Source: Datnioides undecimradiatus (Eukaryota > Chordata > Actinopteri > Lobotiformes > Datnioididae). Taken from it: a stretch of 64,000 nt of DNA. The stretch covers positions 4,526,001-4,590,000 of the forward strand of contig WARS01000052.1 in assembly GCA_008933995.1 (NCBI GenBank), read 5' to 3'. The number at the start of each line of letters is the position of its first letter. Within the stretch, counting starts at the first letter, position 1. Both the position numbers and the translations under genes were made by a program. Below the pieces are notes generated by a model. That model searched no databases, was not told the DNA's origin, and was given only the letters and a program-made list of their open reading frames with translations. Below, in pieces: positions 1 to 11,826 of the stretch.

Positions 1-1482
1 TGAGGGGCAGCAAAATAAGGAGTTTAAGTACATTTAAGAGGCACGCTGCATTGATCAGTAGCAAAGACTGACATGGAGCTGATGTATATCGTGTGCATAA
101 TTCTGCTGAGCCTTCTTTGATGCTGTAATTTATCTCTATGAGCAAACAACACTCTGCTGCACTTTGTGCTTCACACATCTCTCCCTGCGGCCTTCGCTTT
201 AATATGCACTCAACAAATAAACACCACAGCACAGCTTCTCAGCTGAGGTCCACGGGTGCCGTAACCCTGCTGCCTTTCACTGCTGCCATGTAATCATCTA
301 ATTTACACCTGGGATGTAATATGAATGAAGTTGATGACCTGGTAGGAGAGAAAACCTGCAGAATGGAGGCATTCACAGAGCAGGACTGATAAATCCTTAC
401 ATGCAACATGGAGTCACACATTTAACGGCTGGACCGGTGTGTCAGCCTGTGTGAACGTAAAGGGGAATTTTGTTTTATACCTGGACCTTCTTTTCTAACG
501 TTTTGCTGTCTGAATGACCACTAGGGACGACAATTTTTAAAATTGGTCCAGTACTGAGCGAGCTGTTACCTGGGAAATGGGCTAGAAAGTGAAACATTGT
601 GCTCTGTCAATGTACCTCCACTAAAAGTGTTTGTTTTTGATGAAATCTTAGTGTTACCTAAAAGATCAAAAACAATCATGTGTAACTACGTATTTCTCAA
701 CTGTGGCAACATCAGGCAGGTGCTTCAGCTTTCTTGCACTCATAGGTTTGTTGGATAAGGACATGTCCACATGTAACTGTGGCTTCATGTGGACGCTCAG
801 ACTCCCCTCCACACCTTGTCTGCAGTGACCATTTTAACCAGGATGCCAAACAAGAGAAGAAATCTTAAACCAAAGTGCAACTACCTAAGGAAACATGCTG
901 TCCAAGACTGGAGGGACTGGCTGCAGACAGGGTGGAGGTATTGTTATTAGCTAAAGTTATTAAGCTGACCTGACATCAGTGCACAGAAAGGCAGGTTTCA
1001 TTATGCTGACAGACAATTTTAACAACAGTTTGAGTCTGTCAGTGGCAGGAACGAGCACTATTAGCAGTTGTACATCGATGGCGCGCAATTGTCCTGTATT
1101 GTACATTGTAGTCAGTTTGGTGGCTAGGAGCTCACTCAATACTGGACCAACTTCAATAATTATTGTCTCCAGTGGTCACAGCCCAGAAAAATACCCCTTC
1201 AGTGTTTTTTGTGCATGTTTTGAGTCCATTTCCAATCTGTGTGTCTTTCAGTGAACATCCGGTATAGTATATATTATGCATATATTAGAAAGAAGGAGTG
1301 GATGTGGGATTAGAGTGTGGCTGTGCTGTGGGCCTTCTGATGACAGTAAAGTATATTTATAGCCCATTGAAACTACTGCATCACAGGGAGTTGCAGTACT
1401 GGCCCACGGGGATTGGAGGCTATGCTTTTCATATATTTTCACAGTGATCTCGAAACACACATGAGTCGTGCACTCACACTCT

Positions 1483-1514
<32 letters not shown>

Positions 1515-1846
1515 ATAGAGCAGGCATACTGCTACTAAATCCGGGTAAACATGTTTGATGGTGCATTCACTTGATGTCAACCTGTCAGGAGAAATAACAC
1601 GGGATACGTTCTGATCATCTCTACCTTGAAATCACAGTCGGTGTAATTCTTAACACTTAGCGCGACTGTCAGCGTTTGTATGAAAACCTAAAATTAAGAT
1701 GGATTTGGGTCGGGCGGCTGTATTTGTGTAAAATGCCAATCAATCCTTACACACCCCCCCCCCTACATAGACACGTATGAGAAAAAACCAACATGCACGC
1801 GAGGGCAAACCCACAGATATTCACACACAGAGGGAGTTCAACGTAC
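1..1846. other. Intron sequence at the left edge; no exon seen
   Basis: Downstream of the CHQYWP exon. I looked for the D2 WPE and P-loop exons and found none. It holds only the CA array at 1483-1510 and A+T-rich unique sequence. Confidence 0.7.
1483..1510. repeat. (CA)n microsatellite
   Basis: Fourteen CA units in the intron at the left edge of the window. Confidence 0.9.
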
Positions 1847-1972
1847 CCTGGCATCTGTGACTTTGAACTCTCTGAGGATGTACTGGGGCATGTTGTATTC
1901 AGCCATTGGATCCACCACAAAGTACTGGTACCTGGCTGAACGCTCTGCTGGCCAGTACTGATGGCACTTCTC
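1847..1972 (-). CDS. ptprf: ptprf exon: D2 CHQYWP segment, last exon in the window
   Basis: A 126-nt, 42-codon exon (0-0) encodes [20 protein letters not shown] and [20 protein letters not shown], then AR. It is almost identical to mammalian LAR and PTPRS D2. The donor AGG/GTACGT is strong, so the gene continues past the left edge. The remaining D2 exons (WPE loop, D2 P-loop, C-terminus) are not present in the 1.8 kb to the left. Confidence 0.96.
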
Positions 1973-3267
1973 CTGCAAAAGAAACGGGAGGCGACATTTG
2001 AAGTGCTAATATTTCAAGAACCTTCTTTTCACCCCCCAAACACATTCAGGAAAAAGAAACAAAAAACAAAAACGTTTACATAATGACTGCCTCGTGTACA
2101 AGAGCGGGATATTATTAGTGCAGGTTTCTGTATGTTATTAGTCATTTTGAATCATGAGAAGGTCTCTGCGTACAAAAGAAAATTGAGGAGAGACTAATCT
2201 GTGGTTTTTGATTCATCTTGGGTGGAAAAATATTTACATAATTTGTTTGTGTGCTTAACTACAGCAACGATGTGGATGAGGGCTTTTTTCATAAACTGTG
2301 ATTATGGATGAGAGGGTGATAAAAGCTATAAAATGCAGCTGAGTGCTGTCAGAATCACCTGCATAATCACAAAAAACAGCTCAGGCAACGATATTATGGA
2401 TTTAATCACAAGGGTATCAAGATGAGTGCACTGATTGTTTTTTGTCCTCAAAGGAACAGTTTGAAGTTTTGTGTGGTATGCCCACTGTCTTTGATGCTCA
2501 GAGTTTAATCACTTGATTGATACAACTCTAATATCTGACTCTTAAACATGAAGGTGGAGCCTGGAGCAGCGTAAACAGGGAGAAACATCTAGCCTGGTCC
2601 TGTCTAAAGGTAAAAATGTGGTATGAACCAAGGTCCTCAGTTGGAATCGATGGAAAACAGTAGGAGAATCCAGAAGGACCTTTCTGATACAGTCAAGCCA
2701 GCTGTTTCCCATTTTTTAAAGTGTTTGTACTATACTAAGCTGAGCTGTAGCCCTAACAGCTGTGAAAGCGGAGGCGCATTTCCCCAAATGTCGAACCACT
2801 ATATTTAAGATTCATTCTCTGTCTTATTTGAAGCGTCTCATGACCCCAAAAGTCAAAGTTTTGTTCACCGTTACTGAAATCTTGTAAATTGTAAAAACTC
2901 TGGCTGTTATTAAAAAGCAGAACTGTACGGCGTATGCTCCCTTGCTACTAAAACATATCCTGTTTTTCTACAAAATGCTTTGCGGTAATGCAGTATGGGA
3001 ATCATCAGTATGCTTGGAATGCATGGAACAGTTATTGACAAATCTGACACAGTAGCATGCAAGTTTCAACCCAGACGCATTCCAGTCACGGTGATAAGAA
3101 GAGCTAACTTTCAACCAAGCTGTTCAGGGTTGGAATGAATTAATATTTGAGCAGTGTGACGCAGCAGCTTAGCTGCACCGACCTGAGATTATTATCATTC
3201 CCTGAAATGGTCCAATGACCTTTCAGGTGCCGGATGTGTTCATATATGGCATGTGTTTATGTATTAC
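1973..3267. other. Intron within D2
   Basis: 1295 nt. Holds the foldback-type repeat at 2450-2808; otherwise unique A+T-rich sequence with no further gene signal. Confidence 0.85.
2450..2808. mobile_element. Degraded foldback-type interspersed repeat (non-coding)
   Basis: The left part (from aaggaacagtttgaagtttt to the segment aacatctagcctggtcctgt near 2600) resembles a repeat I know as common in ray-finned fish genomes. The right part (about 2690-2808, with ccagctgtttccc, actaagctgagctg and gcgcatttccccaaatgtcg) resembles the reverse complement of the same unit with an internal deletion. Together they form a roughly 360-bp inverted-repeat element in the D2 intron. No protein-coding capacity is seen. 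I do not assert a family name because no library search was possible. Confidence 0.55.
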
Positions 3268-3394
3268 CCGTCCCATCTCTCGTAGCTTGGTGAGCATGAC
3301 GACAATGGTGGAGTTGTGCTCCCACAGCATCCTCCAGAAGTCCTCAGTGGTCTCTGCGAGCGGGCCCTGCGTAGCCAGGTAGGCCTTTTGCTGT
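3268..3394 (-). CDS. ptprf: ptprf exon: D2 central core
   Basis: The 127-nt exon finishes an Arg codon and encodes [20 protein letters not shown] and [22 protein letters not shown]. It contains the [22 protein letters not shown] motif of D2; AETTEDFW resembles PTPRS and EHNSTI resembles PTPRF. It ends in phase 0 at CGG/GTAATA. The region downstream of the donor reads open for a few codons but has no homology. Confidence 0.95.
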
Positions 3395-3954
3395 CTGAAG
3401 ACACAACACCACATAGAGGAAACAGTATTAAACACAGTATTTTTAAGTTTTATAAAAACATCACAAAGGATTAAGTTCAGGAGTGTTTAGACTGAGGAGA
3501 AGAAAAAGGCTCTAACTACAACCCAGACAAGCAGACAAGATATCAGACGTGCAACAAAACTGACATTTACAAAGTGCTCAAACACATTTAGACACTTTTT
3601 TTTTTCAAGAAAATCCAAACGCTGTGGAAGAGCTCCCTTTTACTCTATAAAAGCAAAACACGTGCTGTTTGGTGAACAACATGAGGTGCCAACAGAAGAA
3701 GGGCGTGTAGGAAAGGCAGTCAAACCACGAAACACCACGTTGAGTTAAAGCATTTAGCTGCCAGTTGTGAGTGTGTACGGTCCTGTTGTCCTTGTACCGT
3801 TTGTCACAACGGCTCTGCCCTAATGCCTACAAGACAAATCCCTACATGTTTAATGAACATAGCAAATAATCCATGGCAACTATCATCATCACTGAGCTAT
3901 TCAAGCTTGAAAAGATCCTCTTCTCCTTCCTCCTTATTCTCTGTAACACACAGC

Positions 3955-3996
<42 letters not shown>

Positions 3997-6845
3997 CAGA
4001 GAGGGAGGGAGAGAGAGCACTTGATATGCTCACTAAACTAGAGATGAGCTCATCCACTGAGGTGCCAGAGCTGTGCTGGTGTCCTACGTGACTTTGGTCC
4101 AGCTAAGCAGTCTTTTTGTCAAACAGCAGGTGGCAGCAGTGCACCGATCAGCAGAGAGAGAGGGGGAGCAGAGGAATCCAACACAAAACCCACGGATCGC
4201 TGTGCATGCACACGCTCACATGTTCGCAGCACATGTAAGCATCCAGGTGTACCACTGTATGCGTGCAGCAGTTTCACATGTACATTCAGACATGCCACTG
4301 CACACACGCATACACTCAGTCACACACTGAGCCACGGCTGAACAACTAATGAAGGTGCTGCAGGCAAGGCACTAATGTGGAACCGGGAGATTAGAATATG
4401 CTCAGGGCCTCGCTCGCACAAATAAAGAAACAACAGATTGGTGGAGAGAGGAGAGGAGATGGTATACGAGTAGGGGAAGGCAACAGAGTGAGGAATCAAA
4501 TTAAAAAGATGAAAACGGGGGAAAGAGAAATGCAAAGTAAAAAAAGGGAGATGTACAAAGTAGAGGGAGAAGACGTGGAGAGGAAAATGCGAGGAGATGA
4601 AAAGAGTGAGCACTGCTCTCTCCAGCTGGTCATCAGAGTGCAAAGTAGGACTGACTGCTGAGTAGGAGAGGAGAGAGGAGGGAGAGGAAGATGAGAATGT
4701 AGGAAAAGGGAACATGAGAGCAGAAGAGGAAGAAAGGGAAGGGGAGCTAAGCAGGGGATGAATGCTAAATTTTCAAATTGATAGGGTGGACCCCTCTAAC
4801 CTCCCCATAAAACAGCCCCTAGCCAAAACAAAAACAATTCTAACCGTATCACACAATACTGACTTCTCTGCACACAGTGTCCTGATGAGCACGCTGCCAA
4901 ACAGCACAAAGCACTCTCCGCATCATCCCACATGACTGCAGTGCTTGAGGACATAGTGTTTCATTTCAACCTCATTACAATGCTAAAACTCCAGCCTGCA
5001 TCAGAGCATATCCAGGGCTCGCGCCCCTGATAGCATTGCTGGAATCAATGGCTCGCCTCTCATTAGCTTAGCATATTATTGGCTTTTCTTGAAGGAGCTG
5101 GGGTGAAGGGCACTGGAGGCCCCTGTTTAGTTTTTATTTATGCCCAGGCTTTAAAAGCGGCTTAATCACACAGAGCCACTGGTGCACACAACAGGTCCCC
5201 ACCCGGATATGTCTGTCTCTGCCATGATGTCTGGATGGAAAATTAAGATGGCGAGGGAGAGAAGAGGGTGGGAGGAGAGAGAGTGAGGAAAGAAGTGGAA
5301 AGCAGACAGATTAAGAGGTAGAACGGAGAGAGGCAGAGATAGAAAGGGGTAAAAATAAAGAAGGAGAAGGAAAGAAAAGGCGAAGGCTGAGAACATCGAG
5401 GAGGGGGAAAAGAGAGAGAGAGCGGTTGGGAAAGCACACTTCATTAAAATACTCTCTTGCTGCAATTATGCTATTTACACAGCAACAATGGAGGGTTGGC
5501 CTCTGCAGAGCAACTTCTCATTAACAACAGGACTGGAGAAAGAGGAGGGAGTTGGGGGGGTGGGGGTGGAGGTGTTGTCTCTGTCACGGCCCGGTACGTA
5601 GCAGAACCCCAGATGGACTGAATGGTATTTCAGGCTGGCTAAATCCATCCCCTCACTGTGCACTTCAACCACAGAAGACTCAGCGCCGTCTGTCTCTGCC
5701 CGTACTTATATAGATATAAAACACAGGGCTGCCTTTTCATCTTCCTCCCTCTCGGAAGCAATTTGGACTCACAGAGCACATGAGGACATGCAGTGGCTTC
5801 AATGTGGAAGCGGTAGTGGCTCAGCGAAACATTGACAGGAGTAATTCTTGCAACTGGATACTGCCCACTGCGGACTCATCCTCAGTCCCCTCCCATACAT
5901 TTTTATCTAGTGAAGGTGAATTCCTACTGTGTTTTCTCACACCTACAACAAGCCCTGATGCTGGAAAACAGCTGCAGACCTGCAGACACTCAGGTGCAGT
6001 CAGGGAGGTATTAGGGCAGTGAGTAGTGTGTAGACTGAGTTGATTGAAGAATGTTTACATCCACATATAGAATAGAATAGAAACCATGAGGAATATTTTA
6101 GGAGAAATGGAAAAAGTTGATTTAAACTTAAAATAAAGTCTTTGTTTTCTTATATTTGGTTGCAAATCCTATCCAATCAACTTTTTGCCCAAAGCCTACA
6201 ACTCATTAACATCAGCAGACACTTGGTGTCTTTCCTGGATGCTCTGCCAGCCCTGAACCGCAGCCACCATCACTTTTTGCCATCAGTCTGTTCCAACCTG
6301 TCTGGTCTGTGACTTACTATTTCACCATGCAGCCATAAAAAGATGGTTAATTAATTCTAACAATAAGTATTGTGTTTGGATCCAAAGTGGATCCCTATGT
6401 GCCACTGCCCCACTGTTGTTGAGAAAACTATTGAAAATGCACCAATGAGCCACGCTGCTGCACTGGGTAACATGCTCCTTCATTATCATGAACACACACT
6501 GTGTCTTAATTTTGAGTCAATACCACATACACCTTCTTGCTGCACTAATTAATCTTAATACTCGAAGCATGAAATGTATATTAATAAGTCACTGAAGAAA
6601 GTAAAGTTTGCTAAAAAACTAAAATACTGAGCTGTATTAGGCAATTACTGGGCCTTTATAGAATAAAACTGCATCTGTGTGACCTGTTTTGAGAGATGAA
6701 CTAAAGCATTGTTTATATTGGTCTTTTCTCAGGATTTGTTGACAGTAAGATAAATACAGAACAATAGAGTTTTGTCCTTTTAAGCTCAAAGTCATCCGTT
6801 TAACCTCAAAGACGTTGTATTGAGCCCAAAAAGTCCTTGGCTGAC
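3395..6845. other. Intron within D2, with long purine-rich tracts on the + strand
   Basis: 3451 nt. Holds the GA array at 3957-4018 and two purine-rich stretches (about 4435-4745 and 5245-5430). These make the pre-mRNA strongly CU-rich and create spurious open frames on both strands. No exon seen. Confidence 0.85.
3957..4018. repeat. (GA)n microsatellite with imperfect tail
   Basis: About 17 pure GA units followed by gagggagg-type variants. It gives (CU)n in the sense pre-mRNA. It lies in the intron between two D2 exons. Confidence 0.9.
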
Positions 6846-7024
6846 CTGTAGCCGTCAATGCAGCTGGCATTGATGTAGTCGGAGCCCTCGACACCCCGGA
6901 TGGGCTGCAGGCAGACGCGTGTGGACTCAAAAGGCATGATGTTGACCAGGCGGTTCTTGAACTTGTTGCAGGGCAAGTTGGCGCTGATGAAGCGTGACGT
7001 GTGGGCTTTGGAGTTAGCCAGTCT
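6846..7024 (-). CDS. ptprf: ptprf exon: D1-D2 linker and D2 N-terminal part
   Basis: The 179-nt exon encodes [20 protein letters not shown], then [20 protein letters not shown] and [19 protein letters not shown] plus two bases of Arg. At the D2 phosphotyrosine loop the residue is Leu (KNRL) where D1 has Tyr (KNRY). This substitution is known to contribute to the near-inactivity of LAR D2. A Cys occupies the position after INAS where mammalian LAR and PTPRS have Phe. It enters in phase 0. Confidence 0.96.
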
Positions 7025-8190
7025 CTGTTTAATGAAAGGTGGAAAGAAATCAGACAGGGAAAGAGATGGAGAGAAAAAAAATTAGTGACCTGTGACCTGA
7101 AGTAAACAAACAAAGCAGTCTGAAACCCTTCCTTGTCAAAAGTCTTTATTTAGATGCAAGGTTTCAAGATAAATAAGAAGTTCTGTCTGTAGGTTTATCT
7201 AAATGCTTGTTTTCCATAGAGTCCCAGGGCTTGGAGGACTGTAGGCGTGACAAGCTCAGCACTGGCAGAGGACGGAGCACAGATGGACAGCACAGGAGTG
7301 TGTATGGACAGTCATGGTACTCCGGGATAATTTGTGTGTGTGTGTGTGTGTGTGTTGTGGCCAGACTGCGTGGGCACGCAGGTTGTGGCCCCCACATACG
7401 CCGCAATCATTCTCTCACTCTTTCATTCTCTGTCGTTGGCAGGAGTGTAGATGCTATTATCACTTCAAACAGAATGGATCATGGTCATAAGAGGGCTAAT
7501 GGCAGAGCCGCGCTGGGAGGAAAGTGTGTAATAACATCACAGTCGATGGCTATTGACAGAAGGTGTGCGTGTGATTGCGAGTCACCTTGAACACCAGCTG
7601 CGTGTATGTGCGAGTGTCACTCACTTTGTATCTCTCTGTGTGTTGGTGTGGCTGTGTTTGTTTGTGTATATGTACGGGTGCGTGTGTGTGTTCTGGTCCA
7701 TTTGTCCCTGAAACATGTGATGCTACTGTAGCTGCTGGGATGTCTCTGCACCAGTGTCATTGAGACAAATTCCTGTGCATTGGTTTATTTGCTGAATTCA
7801 TTATTTTAAACGTGGCCTAACCTCTATCTGATTACCCGGCAAAATAGCGACACCCTGAACAGAAGCTGAGAGTCCGTGAGTGCAGTCTGACACCTTTTTG
7901 ATGACCGAGTACTTGCAGGTCAGGTCGGATTTAGAAACTCAGAATTTCAGAATAGTAACATTATTTTACTAATTTTTGTTAATTATTAACAAAAACTCAC
8001 TTTACTTCCTGAATAGTGTTACAGTGTCACCCCTGTGAGCTATTCAGAGCAGTATAAATCAGAAGAGGTCTTTTAAGTTAAATCTCTCATTATGTCCTGC
8101 AGGAGTCATCTACGGCACTGGTAAAAATTAAAAGTTCATTTATCACTCTGTAAAAGTCATACTCGTCTGAGGTGTGTGCTTATCAGTCAC
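7025..8190. other. Intron between D1 and D2
   Basis: 1166 nt with the GT array at 7333-7355 and looser TG-rich sequence to about 7700. Open frames here have no recognisable homology. Confidence 0.85.
7333..7355. repeat. (GT)n microsatellite
   Basis: About eleven GT units in the intron between the last D1 exon and the first D2 exon. Confidence 0.88.
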
Positions 8191-8476
8191 CTTGAACTCC
8201 AACTCCATGGCAGTAACCGTCTCGCCGGGCGGTGGCTGGGTGAGCTTCTGGATGTGAGCGTACAGGTTGCGTGCCGGCACCTCGGTGTTTCCGCAGGTGG
8301 CGGCCTCCAGCAGGGCTTCATGGATAAAGATGTACTGATCCTCGGTCTGGACCATGTAGTTCCTCTGGGCACGCATGCACGTCACATGGCCGTAGATGTC
8401 TACAGACTTCTCGTGCTTCATGCGCTCCAGCATGGCATCAATCACAATGAAGCAGCCAGTCCTGCCTACGCCGGCA
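8191..8476 (-). CDS. ptprf: ptprf exon: D1 P-loop remainder and C-terminal part
   Basis: The 286-nt exon finishes the Ser codon and encodes [40 protein letters not shown], then [20 protein letters not shown] to AMELEFK. It holds the P-loop Arg (GVGRTG) and the Q-loop (MVQTEDQY). The [18 protein letters not shown] stretch is the best evidence for PTPRF over PTPRS (ERIKPEKTVDVYGHVTLM). It leaves in phase 0. A perfect inverted repeat lies about 95 nt upstream of its acceptor. Confidence 0.97.
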
Positions 8477-8570
8477 CTAATGACGGGAAGAAAAGAGCAA
8501 GGAGGGGGGAAATAACTCAATGTTTCACTATACAGATAATTCTTATGTTTACACTCACTGAAAAGATCCT

Positions 8571-8613
8571 GATGTTTACCAGTGTATTTGTACTGAATAC
8601 ACTGGTAAACATC
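8571..8613. repeat. Perfect inverted repeat: 18-bp arms, 7-nt loop
   Basis: The left arm gatgtttaccagtgtatt (8571-8588) and the right arm aatacactggtaaacatc (8596-8613) are exact reverse complements around the loop tgtactg. It lies in the intron, 95 nt upstream of the acceptor of the D1 P-loop exon, so the pre-mRNA could fold a stable hairpin there. Origin is unknown: a local inverted duplication by template switching, or a fold kept for function. Confidence 0.95.
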
Positions 8614-8789
8614 TATAGAGACAACACCAGCTCTAAAGTACGAGGTTATGTGTTTAACTAGAAATAAAAAGCCCTTTCAAATAACTGTACAGTTACAAAT
8701 GAGTTCTGTATTTTCAAGGTGCCTGCACATGAGAACATGAACCTTCAGCCTCTTTTATTGTGTACATGCTCATTGCATTACGCAGTATT

Positions 8790-8807
8790 TGTGTGTATAT
8801 GTGTGTG

Positions 8808-8855
<48 letters not shown>
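8790..8855. repeat. (GT)n microsatellite upstream of the P-loop exon
   Basis: GT units interrupted by TATA at the left and then about 20 uninterrupted units. In the sense pre-mRNA they are CA repeats roughly 315-380 nt upstream of the acceptor at 8476. CA-rich RNA can bind hnRNP L; a splicing role here is inference. Confidence 0.92.
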
Positions 8856-8857
<2 letters not shown>

Positions 8858-9232
8858 CGTGTTGAATGTGTTCAAAAATAAAAAAATCAAAAACTGAGGT
8901 GCGTTGTGGTGCCCTAAGAGAAAAATTGTAATGTAAACTAACATTACGAGTTCTATTATGTTCTCCTGCTTACTTGATTCTCCTACTTCCTCTAGCACAA
9001 GTTTTGACCATAATGAAATTGAAACTGTCCTCAGAGGCTTTTCAGCTTTATAGAAAACATATAACACAGGATCGTTGAGCCAATTCCATGGGAAGACAAA
9101 AGCTGACTGCAATCACAGGATCTCTGTTTCATGTGGTTTCCTCTACGCAGCCATTCTGTTTCATGCAAAGATGAAACAAGCTATGAGAAAATAAAATACG
9201 TATGATGGTATAAATCAGGATTTCACACCTAC

Positions 9233-9387
9233 CTGCAGTGAACCACCATGGGACCTGCATCTGGAGGATTGCAGGCCTTTACCCGCCGTAGGAAGGCCAG
9301 GATGGGGGTTGGGTACTCCGGCACCCCATGGTCCGGCCAGGCCATGAACTGGAACTGTCTCACCTCTCTTTTCTCACTGGATCCATT
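9233..9387 (-). CDS. ptprf: ptprf exon: D1 WPD loop and start of P-loop
   Basis: The 155-nt exon encodes [40 protein letters not shown], then [11 protein letters not shown] and two bases of Ser. The WPD loop carries the general acid Asp (MAWPDHGVP), and the catalytic Cys is the last full codon (VVHC). The intron splits the P-loop [10 protein letters not shown] inside the Ser codon, a position I recall as conserved in this gene family. The acid and nucleophile are both intact, so D1 is predicted active. Confidence 0.97.
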
Positions 9388-10022
9388 CTGCAGGAGCATC
9401 AGTAAAGAAGATGGATAGAGGTTTGAGCTTGGTGGGATTGGAAATATTCCTTTTTTAAGGACAAAATGTTACTTTTAAGGACACTACTGCAGTCACTTTG
9501 ATGACACATGCAGTGTGCTCTACTTCATGGATGTAATCATTCTCCAAGTGTAGGTACAGATAATTGTGTATAACTTTGGACTTGGGTTTCTCTGACGGTC
9601 TCTGTGCATTTCCTGATTGAAACCAAGCAACCTCTCCGGCTGGAGACTTGCATTTAATTAGGAATTATAATAATGTTAGAAATTATAAGTAAGTAATGGA
9701 AAAAGACCGGGCAGAGGAGAAATAAAGGACGAAACATCAGTCACATCATCACGGCTCTGAAGTATATGAATCAAAGTGAAAAACTGAAATCTTTTATTGC
9801 CTTTTGGAAAAAAAAGACAAATCTTGGATGTTAAAAACCAATTACAGCAGTGAAAAAAGGAGTCTGGTGGTAATAGCCTTTATCTGTCTTCAGAAAAATA
9901 AGAAATTACATTTTAAAATGTGACCCCAGTAATGATGAACTGCAATTATCTGCTGGGAACATGTCCTTCGTGGGCATGTCTTGCTATATAGCTAACTGCA
10001 AATGAAAAAGGCAGTGGCGTAC
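9388..10022. other. Intron within D1
   Basis: 635 nt of A+T-rich unique sequence; nothing else seen. Confidence 0.85.
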
Positions 10023-10142
10023 CTTATAGAGGGCGAAAGTACGAACGCTGTAAGTGGCTAACTCCACAGTGTCCAGCATGGTGACCTGGATCATCCCGTA
10101 GGTCTCTGTTCCGCGCGATGGCCAGTACTGGTCACACTTCAC
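10023..10142 (-). CDS. ptprf: ptprf exon: D1 CDQYWP segment
   Basis: A 120-nt, 40-codon exon (0-0) encodes [20 protein letters not shown] and [27 protein letters not shown] is a conserved PTP motif and the rest follows LAR closely. The donor is AAG/GTACGC. It joins directly to [14 protein letters not shown] in the next exon. Confidence 0.96.
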
Positions 10143-11751
10143 CTGGCAGAGCAAGAGAGAGGGCACGCTGTCAGGAGTGAACTGCTGCTAACATCCACCA
10201 CGAGGCTAGCGAGAGGCTTGTAGGATCACACTGATTAACAAGGAGAGAACATTAGAGAGGTCAGATCAAAGGCTTTGTCCACTGTCTAATTAAAAGCTGA
10301 AGACTCAGAGTCAGCTCCTGTACCTCCTAAAAAATGAACTGAAACTGAACTGAGCATGCGCAGCCATGTGTGTCTGCATTTGAAGCAGGCTTCAAAAGGG
10401 CATTAAAAAGGCCACTTTGTCTTTTACCAGCCTGTGATCATTTTCAATTAGCTAATTGTCAGGTGGTTCACAACCCTTTGTAATATATGCTTTTGGCGCA
10501 TTTGTAATGATTGGGTGCTGCATTGTGGAGGGAGATGTGTCTAAAAGCCTGTTCTCCCCTGTCATGAAGGGACAGCAGGCTCGGCCACCTGGCTCCATAT
10601 GTGCACTGAACAAACTTCACGGTGGATGAGGCTAAAGATCCTCCAAACACTGGCACCGAGGAGTTTCACTTCACTCTGTGCATTTATGAAAATGACAGAC
10701 TGGCCTTTGTCACAATTTCTACCTTAACTTTCTCTGTTTGCCAAGACTCAGTTGGCATTAGATCTTTAAAAGTATTAAACTGTTGACATTACTCTTCTTC
10801 ACTCAAACGTTTACACGAACCCTTAATCATGAAATTGATAAAAGTCACTACAGCGTGTCACTGGGGTTTGGCTTCTGTTTTCAAACAGCAATAATGAGGC
10901 GCTTATTCGGGAAACGTTGGGCTAATATGTCCTAAACTACTTGCGAATAATTTGGAGAGAAAAAATAGGCCACGCAGTTGCACAATCATGCCTCATTTGA
11001 TTTTCATAACACCTAATTTAATAGCTGTTCACAAGGTCTGAGAGTTTCTAGGGGCGATGAGTCACATCATTATCTAAACACTGGGCAAAGCCCGCTGATT
11101 GGTCTCGCTTCGAGCTTCTCGGCTCAGTCGATTCTCAGTGGATGTTTTTGAGAATAAAATCTTGTTTGGAAAAGCTTGAAAAGCTTGTGAGATGTGGTGG
11201 GAACATGTGGGGCAGGCTGGATACTGATTTCCTCTACCCACCGAGTGCCTTTAACTAGAAGCTGAGCCCATTTTAAGCCAAAAGGCAACCAAAACTCTAA
11301 AATATGTGAAGCTGGTCGTTTCAGAGATTTGCCATACAACTCAACTCAACTCCCTTTTTATTTATAAACCAAACTTGGTTTTCTTGTCTTGCTGCTGGGA
11401 CTAAGACCTGCAGCTATCGATCTGGATAAAATCAGAGGAAGAGAAGTGGCGCGGGTGAGCTAATCATATTGATACCGCAGTGCGGGGCTGACATTTCGAA
11501 GCACCTCGGCTGTCTGAGCGAGCTCGTACAAATCGACAAACAAAATGCGCTAAAATTCACCCACTCACATTTCACCTCCTCTGGTGACAGTTCTTGTTCA
11601 CAGGCAGAGGTAGACCACGCAGGAGAAACTCAAATGAGTGATGGGGAACCACTTGCAGTACAAACATATGGATTAGCAGTCACCACTGTAATGAATATCT
11701 TGTGGCTTGCAGAGCTTGGGTGGCATATTCTCCCTCACATATAAACAGATA

Positions 11752-11765
11752 CTCTCTCTCTCTCA

Positions 11766-11825
<60 letters not shown>
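11752..11825. repeat. (CT)n(AC)n compound microsatellite
   Basis: A run of CT units passes into about 22 AC units. In the sense pre-mRNA this is (GU)n followed by (GA)n. It lies in the 4.4-kb intron inside D1. Confidence 0.92.

Positions 11826-11826
<1 letters not shown>

Larger units (their letters stand above)
8477..9232. other. Intron splitting the D1 P-loop
   Basis: 756 nt. Contains the perfect hairpin at 8571-8613 and the GT array at 8790-8855. Confidence 0.9.

Noticed and set aside
6637-7113. 158-codon minus-strand open frame over the first D2 exon
   Set aside because: It reads the exon out of frame; the true frame gives [12 protein letters not shown] and the D2 motifs, with splice sites at 7024 and 6846.
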